Shown here in pieces: positions 35,837 to 47,000 of a stretch of DNA of 64,000 bases. The notes beneath the pieces are model-generated. The model had not been told where the DNA came from. It ran no database searches and worked only from the letters and a program-made list of their open reading frames with translations. The stretch covers positions 1-64,000 of the forward strand of contig SVEC01000012.1 of assembly GCA_015057555.1 (NCBI GenBank), in the 5' to 3' direction. Source of the DNA: Lachnospiraceae bacterium (GTDB lineage: Bacteria; Bacillota; Clostridia; Lachnospirales; Lachnospiraceae). Position 1 is the stretch's first letter. Each line of letters opens with the position of its first letter. The position numbers were made by a program, and so were the translations under genes.

Positions 35837-38776
35837 CTAATCTAGCTTATATGGAACACTTTCCTCATTAATCATTTCAAGCATAATTGCCACGAATTCC
35901 GGATCTAACTGAGTGCCTGCTGCATTTTCTAACTCGGAAATAATAACCTCTGTTGAGAGGGCCTTTCTGTAGCAACGGTCACTAGACATAGCATCGTAGG
36001 TATCGGCCACACCGATAATTCTTGCCACCACAGGAATTTCCTCACCCTTCTTGCCCTCACAATAGCCGGTTCCGTCATATCTCTCGTGGTGATATCTTGC
36101 ACCATCCGAGATGCCGGGGATTGCATTGAAATCTGCCAGTATATCACCGCCGATAGCCGGATGTGTCTTAATAATATCCATTTCCTTATCAGTGAGTTTG
36201 TCTTCCTTGTTAAGAATGCCATCTGGGACTCCAATCTTACCTATATCGTGAAGTAGTCCCATATAGTAGATTCTTTCTTGCTCGTAATCAGACATGCCAT
36301 ATCTCTTAGCAATCTCTCTTGCGTACATAGCAACTCGTGTAGAGTGACCATTAGTGTATGAATCCTTTGCATCTATGGTCTTTGCAAATGTAAGCAGGGA
36401 TTGCTCTACAATACCTTGATATTCCTTACGCCTAGCCTCAAGCTTTTTAATCTTTTGCCTTGAGATGAGATGAAGTATCAAAGCGGTAATAACCATCAGC
36501 ATAAGTCCTACAAATACCCAGAATGAAGGAATCTCAATAAGCTTCTTCTCCTTATGAATAGTGACAGTGTATCTCTCCTTCATATTTGGATTATGAGAAT
36601 CGTATATATAAAGCTCAAATGTGTAATCTCCACCAGGAAGATTTGTATAGCTTAAGCTTTCTGTGTGCGTTGAATCAAGCACAGTTTTATGAGTGTCAAA
36701 GCCCTTTAGCATATAGGACATCTTAAGTGTAGATGTACCAGAGAAGGATAATGCGGAAAATGTGATAGTAATACGGTTGGCATCACTTCCTATGGTGATT
36801 TCACTAGGGTTATCATACACCACATCATCTACAGTTACGTTATTTATAATACCCTTAGGCTCTGAGTTCTTAATCTCTGTAAAATAGAATACGCAGACAC
36901 CATTTCTTGTTACAATATAAAGGTCTTCATCATTTTCCAGATAGTTCCATGTGTTGGCGTTAAGAGAGCCTGTAAGTCCGTGACTGTCACTATAGGTTAT
37001 GGTCTCCGCTGGAATATCGTGGATTAACTGTTCCTTGTTAACCGCAAGGATTCCTTTGTTTTGAAATACCCATAGATAGCCTTGTTTATCATACATATCA
37101 AATACGCTTCCGGCACCCTTAGACCAGTTGTCAAGCTTTCTAAAGCCTGTGTCATCCCAGTAGTATAGACTACTTCCTGCACTTATGAAGAATCCAGGGT
37201 CATCTGCATTCTCTATCATTCTGAGGACAACACCTTCTTCAAGACCATCGTCAAAGCCATAGTTTGTTATATTTCCTTCTTTTAAGGCATAGATACCACC
37301 ACCGTCACTTCCGGCGTAGAGGGTTCCATCATCAGTTTGAAGGAAGCATAGAATAGAAGGTACCGTAAGACCCTCATCATGACCGTAGTTGGAAAGAACC
37401 TTTCCATCTCCTATGAAGCTGATGCCAGATTGGGTACCAGCTGCTATATTGCCATCGGCACACTGGTAAATTGTTCTAACCTTGTCGCTTAGTAATCCAT
37501 TTTCAGAATTATAATTATTTATCTCTTCAGTATTTGGATTGTAGCAAAATACACCAGAATATGTGGCAAACCATACATTACCACTACTATCTGTAATAGC
37601 TTGTCTTACACGGACTCCGTCAAGTGCTTCAGTTAATTCGTTGTGAAATTGGTTCCAATTTTTATCACAAATATAAAGCTTTTCGTCGGAGCCAATATAG
37701 TAGTACTCGCCGGCTTTTGTTATTGTATTAAGTGAAATGTTTTCTAGTCCTGCATTAGAATTATTGTTATAAAAGTATCCCTTAGCATATTTTGTAACAC
37801 CAGTGTCCGAAGAGGCAAGCCAGATATCACCTTCATAATCAATGATAGCATTGTTAACAGAATAAGCAGAATCGGATTCGTCAAACTCTAACACAGTTCC
37901 ATCGGTGTATTTTATATAAAGACCAGTAAGACCACAGATTAGTAAATCACCATTATTGGAAATGTTTATATAATTATGCGTTAAAACATTATTTGTTGAG
38001 TGATAGGACACTTCAAATGCGTCTTTTGTAGTTTTGTCTGATAGAAGAGTTATCTCTGCGTACAGATTATGGCTGGAACCTAAATATAGCTTGTTTCCTG
38101 AACAGGCTAAGCTATACACATCATAATCCCTGAAAAATGTACCTGTCTCAAATAGATGTACGCTGTGGTCCTCATCAATCAATCCACAGACACCATTATC
38201 CATAGCACACCAGATTCTTCCGTAGCTGTCTGCTCCAAGGGTGTAGACAGTGTTTTCGTATATTTTTTCATCCATAATAGGAGCAAGACAGTAATCTTCC
38301 ACTCTAGCAACACCTGAGTTAGAGGATACATATATTTTTCCATCCTCAGTTTCCACAAAGTCTCTAATACACAAAAATGAGTGGTCATCTGGACCTGATA
38401 TGGTCTTGAATTCATTGTCCATATGGACTATAACACCCTTATCATTAGTTCCTATCCAAAGTCTTCCCTGACTATCTTCATATAAGGAACGTATGGAAGA
38501 GGAATTCACAGCCCCTTCTAGGCTGTAATTTCTAAATGTGGTACCGTCATATTTTATAAGTCCGCCGTAGCTTCCTATCCAAATGTAGCCATCCCTTGTT
38601 TGAAGTATGGTATTTGCCTCACCTGTTGGCAAACCATTTTGATCGTTATATACAGTTGTGACAAATGTGGTTTCTTTTTCCTCCCAGAAAGCATAAGCAG
38701 AGGAGCTATTAAGTGAAGTTAATAGCAGGATAAATGCCATAATAATGGTGCATAGATATTTTTTTGTTCTGTTCAT
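35837..38776 (-). CDS. Beta-propeller sensor with HD-GYP output
   Basis: 979 residues from ATG 38776, chosen because AAGGGG and a signal peptide (MNRTKKYLCTIIMAFILLLT) follow; the longer frame to 38875 has no signal. An extracellular two-component-type propeller (repeats like YIWIGSYGGLIKYDG, LWIGTNDKG) covers about 35-640, then a Y_Y_Y-like sandwich (YTNLPGGDYTFELYIYD). One membrane helix near 755-775. The HD-GYP domain has HDIGKIGVP and a final GTGYCEG where the family usually has GYP: the Pro is Cys. Such proteins sense outside sugars and hydrolyse cyclic di-GMP. Confidence 0.85.
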   Translation of the reverse strand: MNRTKKYLCTIIMAFILLLTSLNSSSAYAFWEEKETTFVTTVYNDQNGLPTGEANTILQTRDGYIWIGSYGGLIKYDGTTFRNYSLEGAVNSSSIRSLYEDSQGRLWIGTNDKGVIVHMDNEFKTISGPDDHSFLCIRDFVETEDGKIYVSSNSGVARVEDYCLAPIMDEKIYENTVYTLGADSYGRIWCAMDNGVCGLIDEDHSVHLFETGTFFRDYDVYSLACSGNKLYLGSSHNLYAEITLLSDKTTKDAFEVSYHSTNNVLTHNYINISNNGDLLICGLTGLYIKYTDGTVLEFDESDSAYSVNNAIIDYEGDIWLASSDTGVTKYAKGYFYNNNSNAGLENISLNTITKAGEYYYIGSDEKLYICDKNWNQFHNELTEALDGVRVRQAITDSSGNVWFATYSGVFCYNPNTEEINNYNSENGLLSDKVRTIYQCADGNIAAGTQSGISFIGDGKVLSNYGHDEGLTVPSILCFLQTDDGTLYAGSDGGGIYALKEGNITNYGFDDGLEEGVVLRMIENADDPGFFISAGSSLYYWDDTGFRKLDNWSKGAGSVFDMYDKQGYLWVFQNKGILAVNKEQLIHDIPAETITYSDSHGLTGSLNANTWNYLENDEDLYIVTRNGVCVFYFTEIKNSEPKGIINNVTVDDVVYDNPSEITIGSDANRITITFSALSFSGTSTLKMSYMLKGFDTHKTVLDSTHTESLSYTNLPGGDYTFELYIYDSHNPNMKERYTVTIHKEKKLIEIPSFWVFVGLMLMVITALILHLISRQKIKKLEARRKEYQGIVEQSLLTFAKTIDAKDSYTNGHSTRVAMYAREIAKRYGMSDYEQERIYYMGLLHDIGKIGVPDGILNKEDKLTDKEMDIIKTHPAIGGDILADFNAIPGISDGARYHHERYDGTGYCEGKKGEEIPVVARIIGVADTYDAMSSDRCYRKALSTEVIISELENAAGTQLDPEFVAIMLEMINEESVPYKLD

Positions 38777-39022
38777 GTGTAACCCCTTATGTAAAATGTA
38801 ATTCTTTTTGCAACAACATCCCCATAAACCCCAATGTGTCAAGGTGGGTGTCTGTAAATCGACACAATTTGACATAGTAATATTTTAACATATTAAAGTG
38901 CTGATGACAATTCATAAGTGGGGCAGTTTTTCTTTAAATAATCAAGGTTTTATGATATTATTATCTACAGTGTAATTAGAATTACGTATATTAAACAATA
39001 ACGAAAGAAAGGTAATAAAATT

Positions 39023-40330
39023 ATGTACGAAACATCAATTAATTCACCTAAGCCAAGAGCTATTGCATTATTACCGATATTGGTATTTTTGGTAATATTT
39101 ATAGGCTCAGGAATTGTAACAGGAGACTTTTATGCTATGCCGGCAATAGTTGCATTTCTTATAGCACTTTGTGTGGCATTTGTTCAGAACAGAGACTTGA
39201 AATTTGACGATAAGATTAAGGTCATCGCAAAAGGAGTGGGTGATGATAATATTATCACCATGTGCCTTATCTTCCTTTTAGCAGGTGGTTTTTCTGGAGC
39301 AGTTAGTGCGGCGGGAGGAGTAGAAAGTACAGTTAATCTTGGACTTTCCATACTTCCACCATCAGTTGCAATAGTTGGTTTATTTGTTATCGGATGCTTT
39401 ATATCAGTTTCTATGGGAACCTCTATGGGAACTATTGCAGCTCTTGCTCCAATAGCAGTGGGAATTAGTGAGAAGACAGGTTTTGGTATGGCTATATGTA
39501 TCGGAGCAGTTGTCTGTGGAGCTATGTTTGGTGACAATTTGTCTATGATATCAGATACAACAATTGCGGCAGTTAAGACTCAGGGCTGTGAAATGAAGGA
39601 CAAGTTTAAGGAGAATTTCTTTATAGTTCTTCCAGCAGCTATAATCACTATAGTAATTTTATTTGTTATCACCATGGATGGTGGAGAGGTGACTACTGAT
39701 TCCTTAGATTATGATGTGGTCAAGGTGATTCCTTATCTATTGGTTTTAATCGGAGCTCTTATTGGTATCAATGTTTTCGTTGTGCTTATAGGAGGAATAA
39801 TAGTCTCATTGATAGTTGGTGTTGCTACAGGTGCTATAGCACCAGCAGATATGTTTACAGCAGTTGGTGGTGGAGTTACTGGTATGTATGACATTACAGT
39901 AATCTCTATCGTAGTTGCTTGTATCGTTGCACTTATGAAGGAATATGGTGGAATAGAATTTATTCTCAAAATATTTAAGAAGTTCATCAAGGGACCTAAG
40001 GGTGCAGAGGTAGGAATTGCAGGTCTTGCTCTTGCGGTAGATTGTTGTACTGCCAATAATACTGTAGCCATCGTTATGGCAGGTCCTATAGCAAAGGAAA
40101 TTAGCACTGAGTACGGAGTTAATCCTAGACGCTCTGCATCCTTGCTTGATATATTTGCATCAGTAGGTCAGGGACTTATCCCATATGGCGCACAGCTTCT
40201 TTCAGCAGCAACCCTTACAGGACTTACACCATTTGATATAATTCCTTATATGTACTATCCAATACTTATGGCGATAAGCGCATTTTGCTTTATAGCTTTT
40301 AGAAAGAGACCTGAAATGGATGTGGCGTAG
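39023..40330 (+). CDS. Na+/H+ antiporter, NhaC family
   Basis: 435 residues, ATG 39023 after AGAAAGG. Around ten to twelve hydrophobic segments; NhaC features are FLLAGGFSGAVSAAGG, SMGTSMGTIAALAP and CGAMFGDNLSMISDTTIAA. It exchanges Na+ for H+ for pH and salt balance; some members prefer malate and lactate. A palindrome (GTAATT-AG-AATTAC) lies 40 bases before the start. Confidence 0.85.
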   Translation: MYETSINSPKPRAIALLPILVFLVIFIGSGIVTGDFYAMPAIVAFLIALCVAFVQNRDLKFDDKIKVIAKGVGDDNIITMCLIFLLAGGFSGAVSAAGGVESTVNLGLSILPPSVAIVGLFVIGCFISVSMGTSMGTIAALAPIAVGISEKTGFGMAICIGAVVCGAMFGDNLSMISDTTIAAVKTQGCEMKDKFKENFFIVLPAAIITIVILFVITMDGGEVTTDSLDYDVVKVIPYLLVLIGALIGINVFVVLIGGIIVSLIVGVATGAIAPADMFTAVGGGVTGMYDITVISIVVACIVALMKEYGGIEFILKIFKKFIKGPKGAEVGIAGLALAVDCCTANNTVAIVMAGPIAKEISTEYGVNPRRSASLLDIFASVGQGLIPYGAQLLSAATLTGLTPFDIIPYMYYPILMAISAFCFIAFRKRPEMDVA

Positions 40331-40353
40331 TAGATTTTGTGTGATTTAATATT

Positions 40354-40388
40354 AAAAGAGCCCTTGACACAGTGCCAAGGGCTCTTTT
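40354..40388 (+). terminator. Terminator after NhaC gene
   Basis: AAAAGAGCCCTTG pairs with CAAGGGCTCTTTT around ACACAGTGC. Confidence 0.85.
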
Positions 40389-40531
40389 GGGTCATAGAGT
40401 CGGAAAAACAGAAAAATCAAGCTGACTTACAACTGTACAAAAATAGTTGGAATTCAGCTATTTTTTTGGTAATTATTGATGTTGAATTATTTTGCCAAAA
40501 GGAGTAAAACATTTGAAAAGAGGTGATTGAT

Positions 40532-41908
40532 ATGCTTAGTTTAAGTAAGAAGAAAACCAAATACGAGATGGATATGTGCTCAGGCTCCATAATGAAGAAG
40601 ATGCTTGTGTTTGCAGTGCCACTTATGTTCTCAAGTATATTGCAGCTTCTCTTTAATGCGGCAGATATAGTTGTTGTAGGTAGATTTGCTGGAGATAACT
40701 CTCTGGCAGCAGTTGGTTCTACATCATCACTTATTAATCTTCTGGTTAATCTTTTTGTAGGACTTTCTGTAGGTGCAAATGTACTGGTAGCCCATTATTT
40801 TGGTGCAAAGGAATTTGATGACCTTAAAAGAGCAGTTCACACTGTAATCACCATAAGTATAATCAGTGGACTTATAATGACAGTAATAGGTATATTAGGC
40901 GCCAGACAGTTCCTTATATGGATGGACACTCCAGGAAAGGTTTTAGATCTTGCCACTACCTATCTTAGAATATATTTTGCCGGAATGGTTGCAAATATGG
41001 TATATAACTTCGGCGCTGCTATACTTCGTGCAGTGGGAGATACTAAACGACCATTGTACTATCTTATAATTGCAGGAGTGGTAAATGTAGTTCTTAATCT
41101 TGTGTTTGTTATAAAGTTTGATATGGATGTGGCTGGTGTTGCCATTGCCACAGTTATATCTCAGTGTATATCAGCTATATTGGTTGTAAGATGCTTGATT
41201 AAGGAAACTGGTGGAATACACCTGGATTTAAGATGTCTTGGAATAGATAGAGGAAACCTAATAAAAATTCTTCAGGTGGGCCTTCCTGCAGGCTTTCAGG
41301 GAATGCTGTTTTCATTGTCGAATGTAGTAATTCAGTCAGCTGTAAATGGCTTTGGAGAAATTGTGGTAGCAGGAAACTCTGCAGCGGCAAATATAGAGGG
41401 CTTTGTGTATGTGGCTATGAATGCATTTCATCAGGCGGCCATATCATTTACTAGTCAGAATGTGGGAGCAGGAAGATATGATAGAATCAACAAGATTCTA
41501 TACACTGCTCAGCTTTATGTGTTCCTAGTAGGACTTGGACTTAGCGTGCTTGTTATAGCTTTAGGTGAGCCACTTCTTGGACTTTATACTAACAGCTCGG
41601 TGGTAGTGGACGCGGGCTTAGTCAGATTAAAATACATAGTAAGCTTATATTTTCTATGTGGTATGATGGATACCATGGTTGGTTCACTTAGGGGACTTGG
41701 CTATGCCATAATGCCTATGATAGTATCACTAATCGGTGCTTGTGGACTTAGATTAGTGTGGATTGCCACAGTATTTCAGATACCAGAGTTTCACAGTATT
41801 GAGATGATATATGTAACCTATCCTGTGTCATGGTTTTTAACCTTTATGGCTCATGTGGTGTGTTTTGTGGTGGTTAGAAGGAAACTGCCAAGGGAAGCAA
41901 TGAGATAA
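40532..41908 (+). CDS. MATE family efflux transporter
   Basis: 458 residues from ATG 40532 (AAAAGAGGTGATTG upstream); GTG 40523 is less likely. Start SIMKKMLVFAVPLMFSSILQLLFNAADIVVVG and the two halves of the MATE fold are clear. It is closest in kind to multidrug exporters, but the substrate is not shown. It precedes the zinc-ribbon pair without a terminator. Confidence 0.9.
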   Translation: MLSLSKKKTKYEMDMCSGSIMKKMLVFAVPLMFSSILQLLFNAADIVVVGRFAGDNSLAAVGSTSSLINLLVNLFVGLSVGANVLVAHYFGAKEFDDLKRAVHTVITISIISGLIMTVIGILGARQFLIWMDTPGKVLDLATTYLRIYFAGMVANMVYNFGAAILRAVGDTKRPLYYLIIAGVVNVVLNLVFVIKFDMDVAGVAIATVISQCISAILVVRCLIKETGGIHLDLRCLGIDRGNLIKILQVGLPAGFQGMLFSLSNVVIQSAVNGFGEIVVAGNSAAANIEGFVYVAMNAFHQAAISFTSQNVGAGRYDRINKILYTAQLYVFLVGLGLSVLVIALGEPLLGLYTNSSVVVDAGLVRLKYIVSLYFLCGMMDTMVGSLRGLGYAIMPMIVSLIGACGLRLVWIATVFQIPEFHSIEMIYVTYPVSWFLTFMAHVVCFVVVRRKLPREAMR

Positions 41909-41983
41909 GGATGTATTGTTTTGAAAAATATACTGTGTTAAAATGCAAACATAAATGTACGAAGGATTACTGGAGGGCGTTTT

Positions 41984-43135
41984 ATGAAATACTGTGAGGA
42001 CTGTGGATACCAGTGTTCAGATGATGCTAAGTATTGTGGATTGTGTGGGTTAGCTTTTGGTGAGATGACAGTGGAATCTGTGGATACAGAGGAGCCAGAG
42101 AAGGCTGAGAAACTTGAAGAATCTGAGGAAACTGAAGAAACTGGAGAATCTGGAGAAACTGAAGAAATAGAGCAGTTGGTGGAAGTTGATAAGCTGGTTG
42201 AGGCTGACGAGGAGAAACCAGAGGAAGAGAAACCAGAGGAAGAGAAACCAGAGGAAGAGATTGGACTGGTTGAGACAGAAGATACAACTGAGACTGGGGA
42301 AAATGAGGAAGCAGAGGAATCAGCAGAAACTGACACTAAGGAATACTATAAACAGCAGATGCTCCAGAACAAGAAAATGATAGATGATTTGATGGAGCAA
42401 CAACGCCAGATGAAGCTCCAAATGAAAACTATGCAGCAACAGCAATGGAATCAGACTCAGCAACAGCAGAGACAACAAAAGATGATTAATTATTATAATA
42501 ACCAGATTTCCAAGCAGAGGATGCTAGCGCAGGCTCAAAGTAAGGGAGTAACTATAAGAAATATATGGTCTTTGGTTGCGGCTGTGGTTTGTTTGTTACC
42601 ATTTTTTATTAACAGCTTTATAAAGTTTAATTTGAAATATTATGATGGTAGAAGCGGATTTGTGGAATATTGTAGGGAAGTGACTTATGGTAGCGTTGAT
42701 ACACTTTCAGAGTGGATTACATCTATGCTTCCTATATTTGTATTAGTTTTAGTAGTGATTTTAATAATAGGGACATATAAAGCTGTATATAAGGTTAGAG
42801 GATGGGTAGTGGTTATAAATATTATAGCTATTATAGTCACTTTCTTCTATGTAAAAAGTGAAGAAGGTTCTAGTACTTCTTTCGGAATATCATTTTGGAT
42901 TTTGACCCTAGGAATAGGTTTGGCTGCATATAGCTGCTGTACTGATAATCCGGAAGTAGATACACGCACCGGAGCTTTAAGCTATGACGATATACAGGGA
43001 ACTGCCTATAGCTTAAGTATGCTTGCAGCAGACTCCTCACTAGAATTAAAGCAGGAGTGGAGATGCCCAAAGTGTGACGCTAAAAATCTTATTGACTATA
43101 AGTATTGTAGAATTTGTAGTACTTCTAGAAGATAG
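41984..43135 (+). CDS. Zinc-ribbon membrane protein with acidic repeat linker (paralogue 1)
   Basis: 383 residues, ATG 41984 after GGAGGG. An N-terminal zinc ribbon (KYCEDCGYQC ... YCGLCG) is followed by a Glu-rich linker with EEKPEEEKPEE repeats (about 60-115). A Gln-rich coiled segment (QMKLQMKTMQQQQWNQTQQ) comes next, then three to four membrane helices (about 185-325), and a C-terminal zinc ribbon (WRCPKCDAKN ... CRIC). The helices and end are homologous to the gene at 43194. No known function; likely a membrane adaptor using zinc ribbons for contact. Confidence 0.75.
   Translation: MKYCEDCGYQCSDDAKYCGLCGLAFGEMTVESVDTEEPEKAEKLEESEETEETGESGETEEIEQLVEVDKLVEADEEKPEEEKPEEEKPEEEIGLVETEDTTETGENEEAEESAETDTKEYYKQQMLQNKKMIDDLMEQQRQMKLQMKTMQQQQWNQTQQQQRQQKMINYYNNQISKQRMLAQAQSKGVTIRNIWSLVAAVVCLLPFFINSFIKFNLKYYDGRSGFVEYCREVTYGSVDTLSEWITSMLPIFVLVLVVILIIGTYKAVYKVRGWVVVINIIAIIVTFFYVKSEEGSSTSFGISFWILTLGIGLAAYSCCTDNPEVDTRTGALSYDDIQGTAYSLSMLAADSSLELKQEWRCPKCDAKNLIDYKYCRICSTSRR
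42212..42256 (+). repeat. Three 15-base tandem repeats in linker
   Basis: The unit GAGAAACCAGAGGAA is repeated exactly three times, encoding EKPEE. Such repeats can change copy number by slippage without frameshift. Confidence 0.9.
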
Positions 43136-43193
43136 ACAAAGTAGGTGCTGTATTTAGTTATTTTAGTGGATATTAACATAGGGAGAAAATATT

Positions 43194-43895
43194 ATGAAAT
43201 ATTGTCAAGAATGTGGTTATGAGTGTGCAGATGAAGTGAGATTTTGTGAGATGTGTAGGTATGAATTTAAAGTTTTGCCAGCTACTGAACCTGTAAAACA
43301 ACAGATGCAAGCAAATAATTTTTATAACCAGAACACTGTGCAACAACCGCAACAACCAGTAAGCACATTGTGTGTTAAAAATATAATGGCAATGATTGCT
43401 GCTGTAGTATGTTTTATACCATTTGCTATGGATGAATTTGCATATATAGGTGTGTACAGCTATAAACGTACCTTTGGGTTTATAGAGTTTTGTCAATTAT
43501 TCGGAGATCCTTCCTATTGTACTTCACTGCCGGAAAAAATGGTTGCTTGCATTATATATATATTGCCATTGCTTATATTTACATCATTTGTACTTTTGGT
43601 AATTAGTGCGTTTATGCCTATAATCAAACCTAAAAGATATTTGATAATTGCTAGTATATTGGACACTCTTATAATGGTTGTATATTCCTCGGGTGAAAGT
43701 GGTGGACTCTCCTTTAAGGGAGCCTTTGTAGTTTTGATAATGGGTCTAGTTCTAGCGGTCATTAGCTGTGTATGGGACAAACCAGAATCACATTCACGCG
43801 TGGTATATAATGGAGATTGGAGATGCCCAAAATGTGATACTAGAAATTCAGCGGAGCAAAAGGTTTGTAAGGCATGCAGAGTTAGTAGACCATAG
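43194..43895 (+). CDS. Zinc-ribbon membrane protein (paralogue 2)
   Basis: 233 residues, ATG 43194 after AGGGAG. Same plan as the gene before it but shorter, lacking the acidic linker: N-terminal ribbon KYCQECGYEC, four membrane helices, and C-terminal WRCPKCDTRN ... CKAC. Segments align with paralogue 1 (MIAAVVCFIPFAMDEF with LVAAVVCLLPFFINSF, and FGFIEFCQ with SGFVEYCR). Gap is 58 bases. A tandem duplication with divergence. Confidence 0.75.
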   Translation: MKYCQECGYECADEVRFCEMCRYEFKVLPATEPVKQQMQANNFYNQNTVQQPQQPVSTLCVKNIMAMIAAVVCFIPFAMDEFAYIGVYSYKRTFGFIEFCQLFGDPSYCTSLPEKMVACIIYILPLLIFTSFVLLVISAFMPIIKPKRYLIIASILDTLIMVVYSSGESGGLSFKGAFVVLIMGLVLAVISCVWDKPESHSRVVYNGDWRCPKCDTRNSAEQKVCKACRVSRP

Positions 43896-43978
43896 ATTAG
43901 GGTATTAAGTAAAAACATTTAATTATATGTAAAAAAAGGCTTTTGGAGAATTGAGAAGATCTTTATGTGTAATAAAAA

Positions 43979-44006
43979 CAGGCCGGGTGCTTTCGCACCC
44001 GGCCTG
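43979..44006. terminator. Terminator of carB (minus strand) and hairpin after zinc-ribbon gene
   Basis: CAGGCCGGGTGC pairs perfectly with GCACCCGGCCTG around TTTC. Read on the minus strand it is followed by TTTTTATT, so it mainly ends carB. Confidence 0.85.
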
Positions 44007-44030
44007 ATCTATTCTATAAACTCTATCTAA

Positions 44031-47000
44031 TTACTTATCACTAATCTCAGCATGAAGCTCCTGAAGACTCTTAACCTCTCCAGCCTCGTGAGTCTTAACA
44101 TACTTGATACCTTCAGCAGTTGCCTTTGCAGCAGCGATAGTAGTCATATAAGGAACCTTAGCCTTAATAGCTGCCTTTCTAAGATAACTGTCATCACTTA
44201 CGCTATCCTTACCAACTGGGGAGTTGATAATAAGGTCGATGTTACCATTTGTGATAACGTCAAGTGTATTAGGACGACCCTCTGAAAGCTTCTTAATCTT
44301 CTCTGCTGGAATACCAGCTCCACTAATTAACTCATAAGTGTTGCCAGTTGCAATAATCTTGAATCCAATCTCGTGGAACATAGCTGCAACATCAACGATT
44401 TCTTCCTTATCCTTACGGTTAACTGAGATAAGAACTGTTCCGCCAAGAGGAAGCTTAGAACCGATACCCTCCTGAGCCTTGAAGAATGCCTCACCGTATG
44501 ATGATGAAAGTCCGAGAACCTCACCAGTTGAACGCATTTCAGGTCCAAGTACAGGGTCAACCTCCTGGAACATATTGAATGGGAATGCAGCCTCCTTAAC
44601 ACCGTAGTTAGGAATGTTCTGCTCCTTAAGTGCAGGAACTGGTGAAGGCTTACCAGTAAGCTCTGAAGTAATAATCTCAGTAGCAAGTGGCACCATTCTA
44701 ATGTTACATACCTTAGATACAAGTGGTACTGTACGTGATGCTCTTGGGTTAGCCTCAAGCACGTATACTTTACCGTTCTCGATTGCGTACTGCATATTCA
44801 TAAGACCCTTAACATGCATCTCCTCAGCAATCTTTCTAGTGTATTCCTTTATAGTCTTAACATTATCCTCAGTAATGTGTACTGAAGGAATGATACAAGC
44901 TGAATCACCTGAGTGAACACCTGCAAGCTCGATGTGCTCCATAACAGCTGGAACAAATGCATGTGTACCATCGCTGATTGCATCAGCCTCACATTCAAGA
45001 GCGTGGTTAAGGAATCTGTCTATAAGGATAGGTCTGTCAGGTGTAACACCAACTGCAGCTGCCATATATCCCTTAAGAGCTTCCTCATCGTACACAACCT
45101 CCATACCACGTCCACCGAGAACGTATGAAGGACGAACCATAACAGGGTAACCGATCTTATTAGCAATATCTCTAGCTTCCTCGAAGTTAACAGCCATGCC
45201 TGACTCTGGCATAGGAATCTCAAGCTTCTCCATCATCTCACGGAATAAGTCTCTATCCTCTGCAAGATCGATAACAGAAGGTGAAGTTCCAAGAATCTTA
45301 ACACCGTTCTTCTCAAGGTCTGCTGCAAGATTAAGTGGAGTCTGACCACCGAACTGTGCGATAACACCAAGTGGCTTCTCCTTATTGTAAATACTAAGAA
45401 CATCCTCAAGTGTAAGAGGCTCGAAGTATAACTTGTCTGAAGTATCATAATCAGTTGAAACTGTCTCTGGGTTACAGTTAACAATGATTGTCTCAAATCC
45501 AAGCTTCTTTAAAGCAAGTGCTGCGTGTACACAGCAGTAGTCGAACTCGATACCCTGACCGATACGGTTTGGACCACCGCCAAGAATCATAATCTTCTTG
45601 TTATCTGATACTGGGTTCTTATCCTCTGCGTTGTAAGTTGAGTAGTAGTAAGCGCTATTCTCAGTACCACTTACATGAACACCTTCCCAAGCTTCCTCAA
45701 CACCAAGAGCGATACGCTTATTTCTAATATCATCCTCTGAAATCTCAAGGAGCTGGCTTAAATACTTATCTGAGAATCCATCCTTCTTAGCCTGGATAAG
45801 AAGCTCATCTGCTGGTAAGCTACCCTTAGACTTGAGAATTTCCTCCTCTAACATAACAAGCTCTCTCATCTGGTCGATGAAGTAACTCTTAACCTTAGTG
45901 AGCTCGTGAATCTCCTCATTTGTAGCACCCTTTCTAAGAGCCTCGTACATTACGAAATGTCTCTCACTTGAAGGAGTGATTAGGAGCTTTAATAACTCAT
46001 CCTTAGAAAGTGTATCGAAGTTCTTAGCGTGACCGAGACCATAACGGCCAATCTCAAGACTTCTGATAGCCTTCTGGAATGCTTCCTTATAATTCTTACC
46101 GATACTCATAACCTCACCTACGGCACGCATCTGAGTACCAAGCTTATCCTGAACGCCCTTGAACTTTTCAAAAGCCCAACGAGCAAACTTAATTACAACA
46201 TAATCGCCATCTGGAACATATTTGTCGAGAGTACCGTACTTACCACAAGGAATATCCTTAAGTGTAAGACCTGCTGCAAGCATAGCTGAAACTAAAGCGA
46301 TTGGGAAACCAGTTGCCTTAGATGCAAGTGCAGAGGAACGTGAAGTACGAGGATTAATCTCGATAACAATAATTCTGTCTGATACAGGGTCATGAGCGAA
46401 CTGTACGTTAGTACCACCGATAACCTCTACAGACTCTACAATCTTATATGCCTGCTCCTGAAGTCTCTTCTGACATTCCTCGGAGATAGTAAGCATAGGA
46501 GCTGAACAGAATGAATCTCCTGTATGAACACCAAGTGGGTCAATGTTCTCGATGAAGCAAACGGTAATCATGTTACCTTCTGCATCACGAACGATTTCAA
46601 GCTCAAGCTCCTCCCAACCAAGGATAGACTCCTCAACAAGAACCTGTCCTACAAGTGAAGCCTGAAGACCTCTAGCACATACAGTCTTTAACTCTTCCTT
46701 ATTATATACCAGACCACCGCCGGCACCACCCATAGTGTATGCTGGACGAAGAACTACAGGGTAGTTAAGTCTGTCTGCAATAGCAAGTGCCTCCTCAACA
46801 GTATAGGCAACCTCACTTCTAGCCATCTCGATTCCGAGAGCATCCATAGCCTTCTTAAACTCGACTCTGTCCTCTCCACGCTCGATGGCGTCAACCTGTA
46901 CACCGATAACCTGTACATTATATTTATCTAAAACTCCTGCCTTGTTTAACTCCTCACAAAGATTTAAACCTGACTGTCCTCCTAAGTTTGGAAGAAGAGC

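Noticed and set aside
39184-40107. Minus-strand frames inside the NhaC gene
   Set aside because: Mirror images of membrane helices; no ribosome sites.
41938-42336. Ser-rich minus-strand frame opposite the acidic linker
   Set aside because: It is the complement of GAA/GAG repeats and has no start site.
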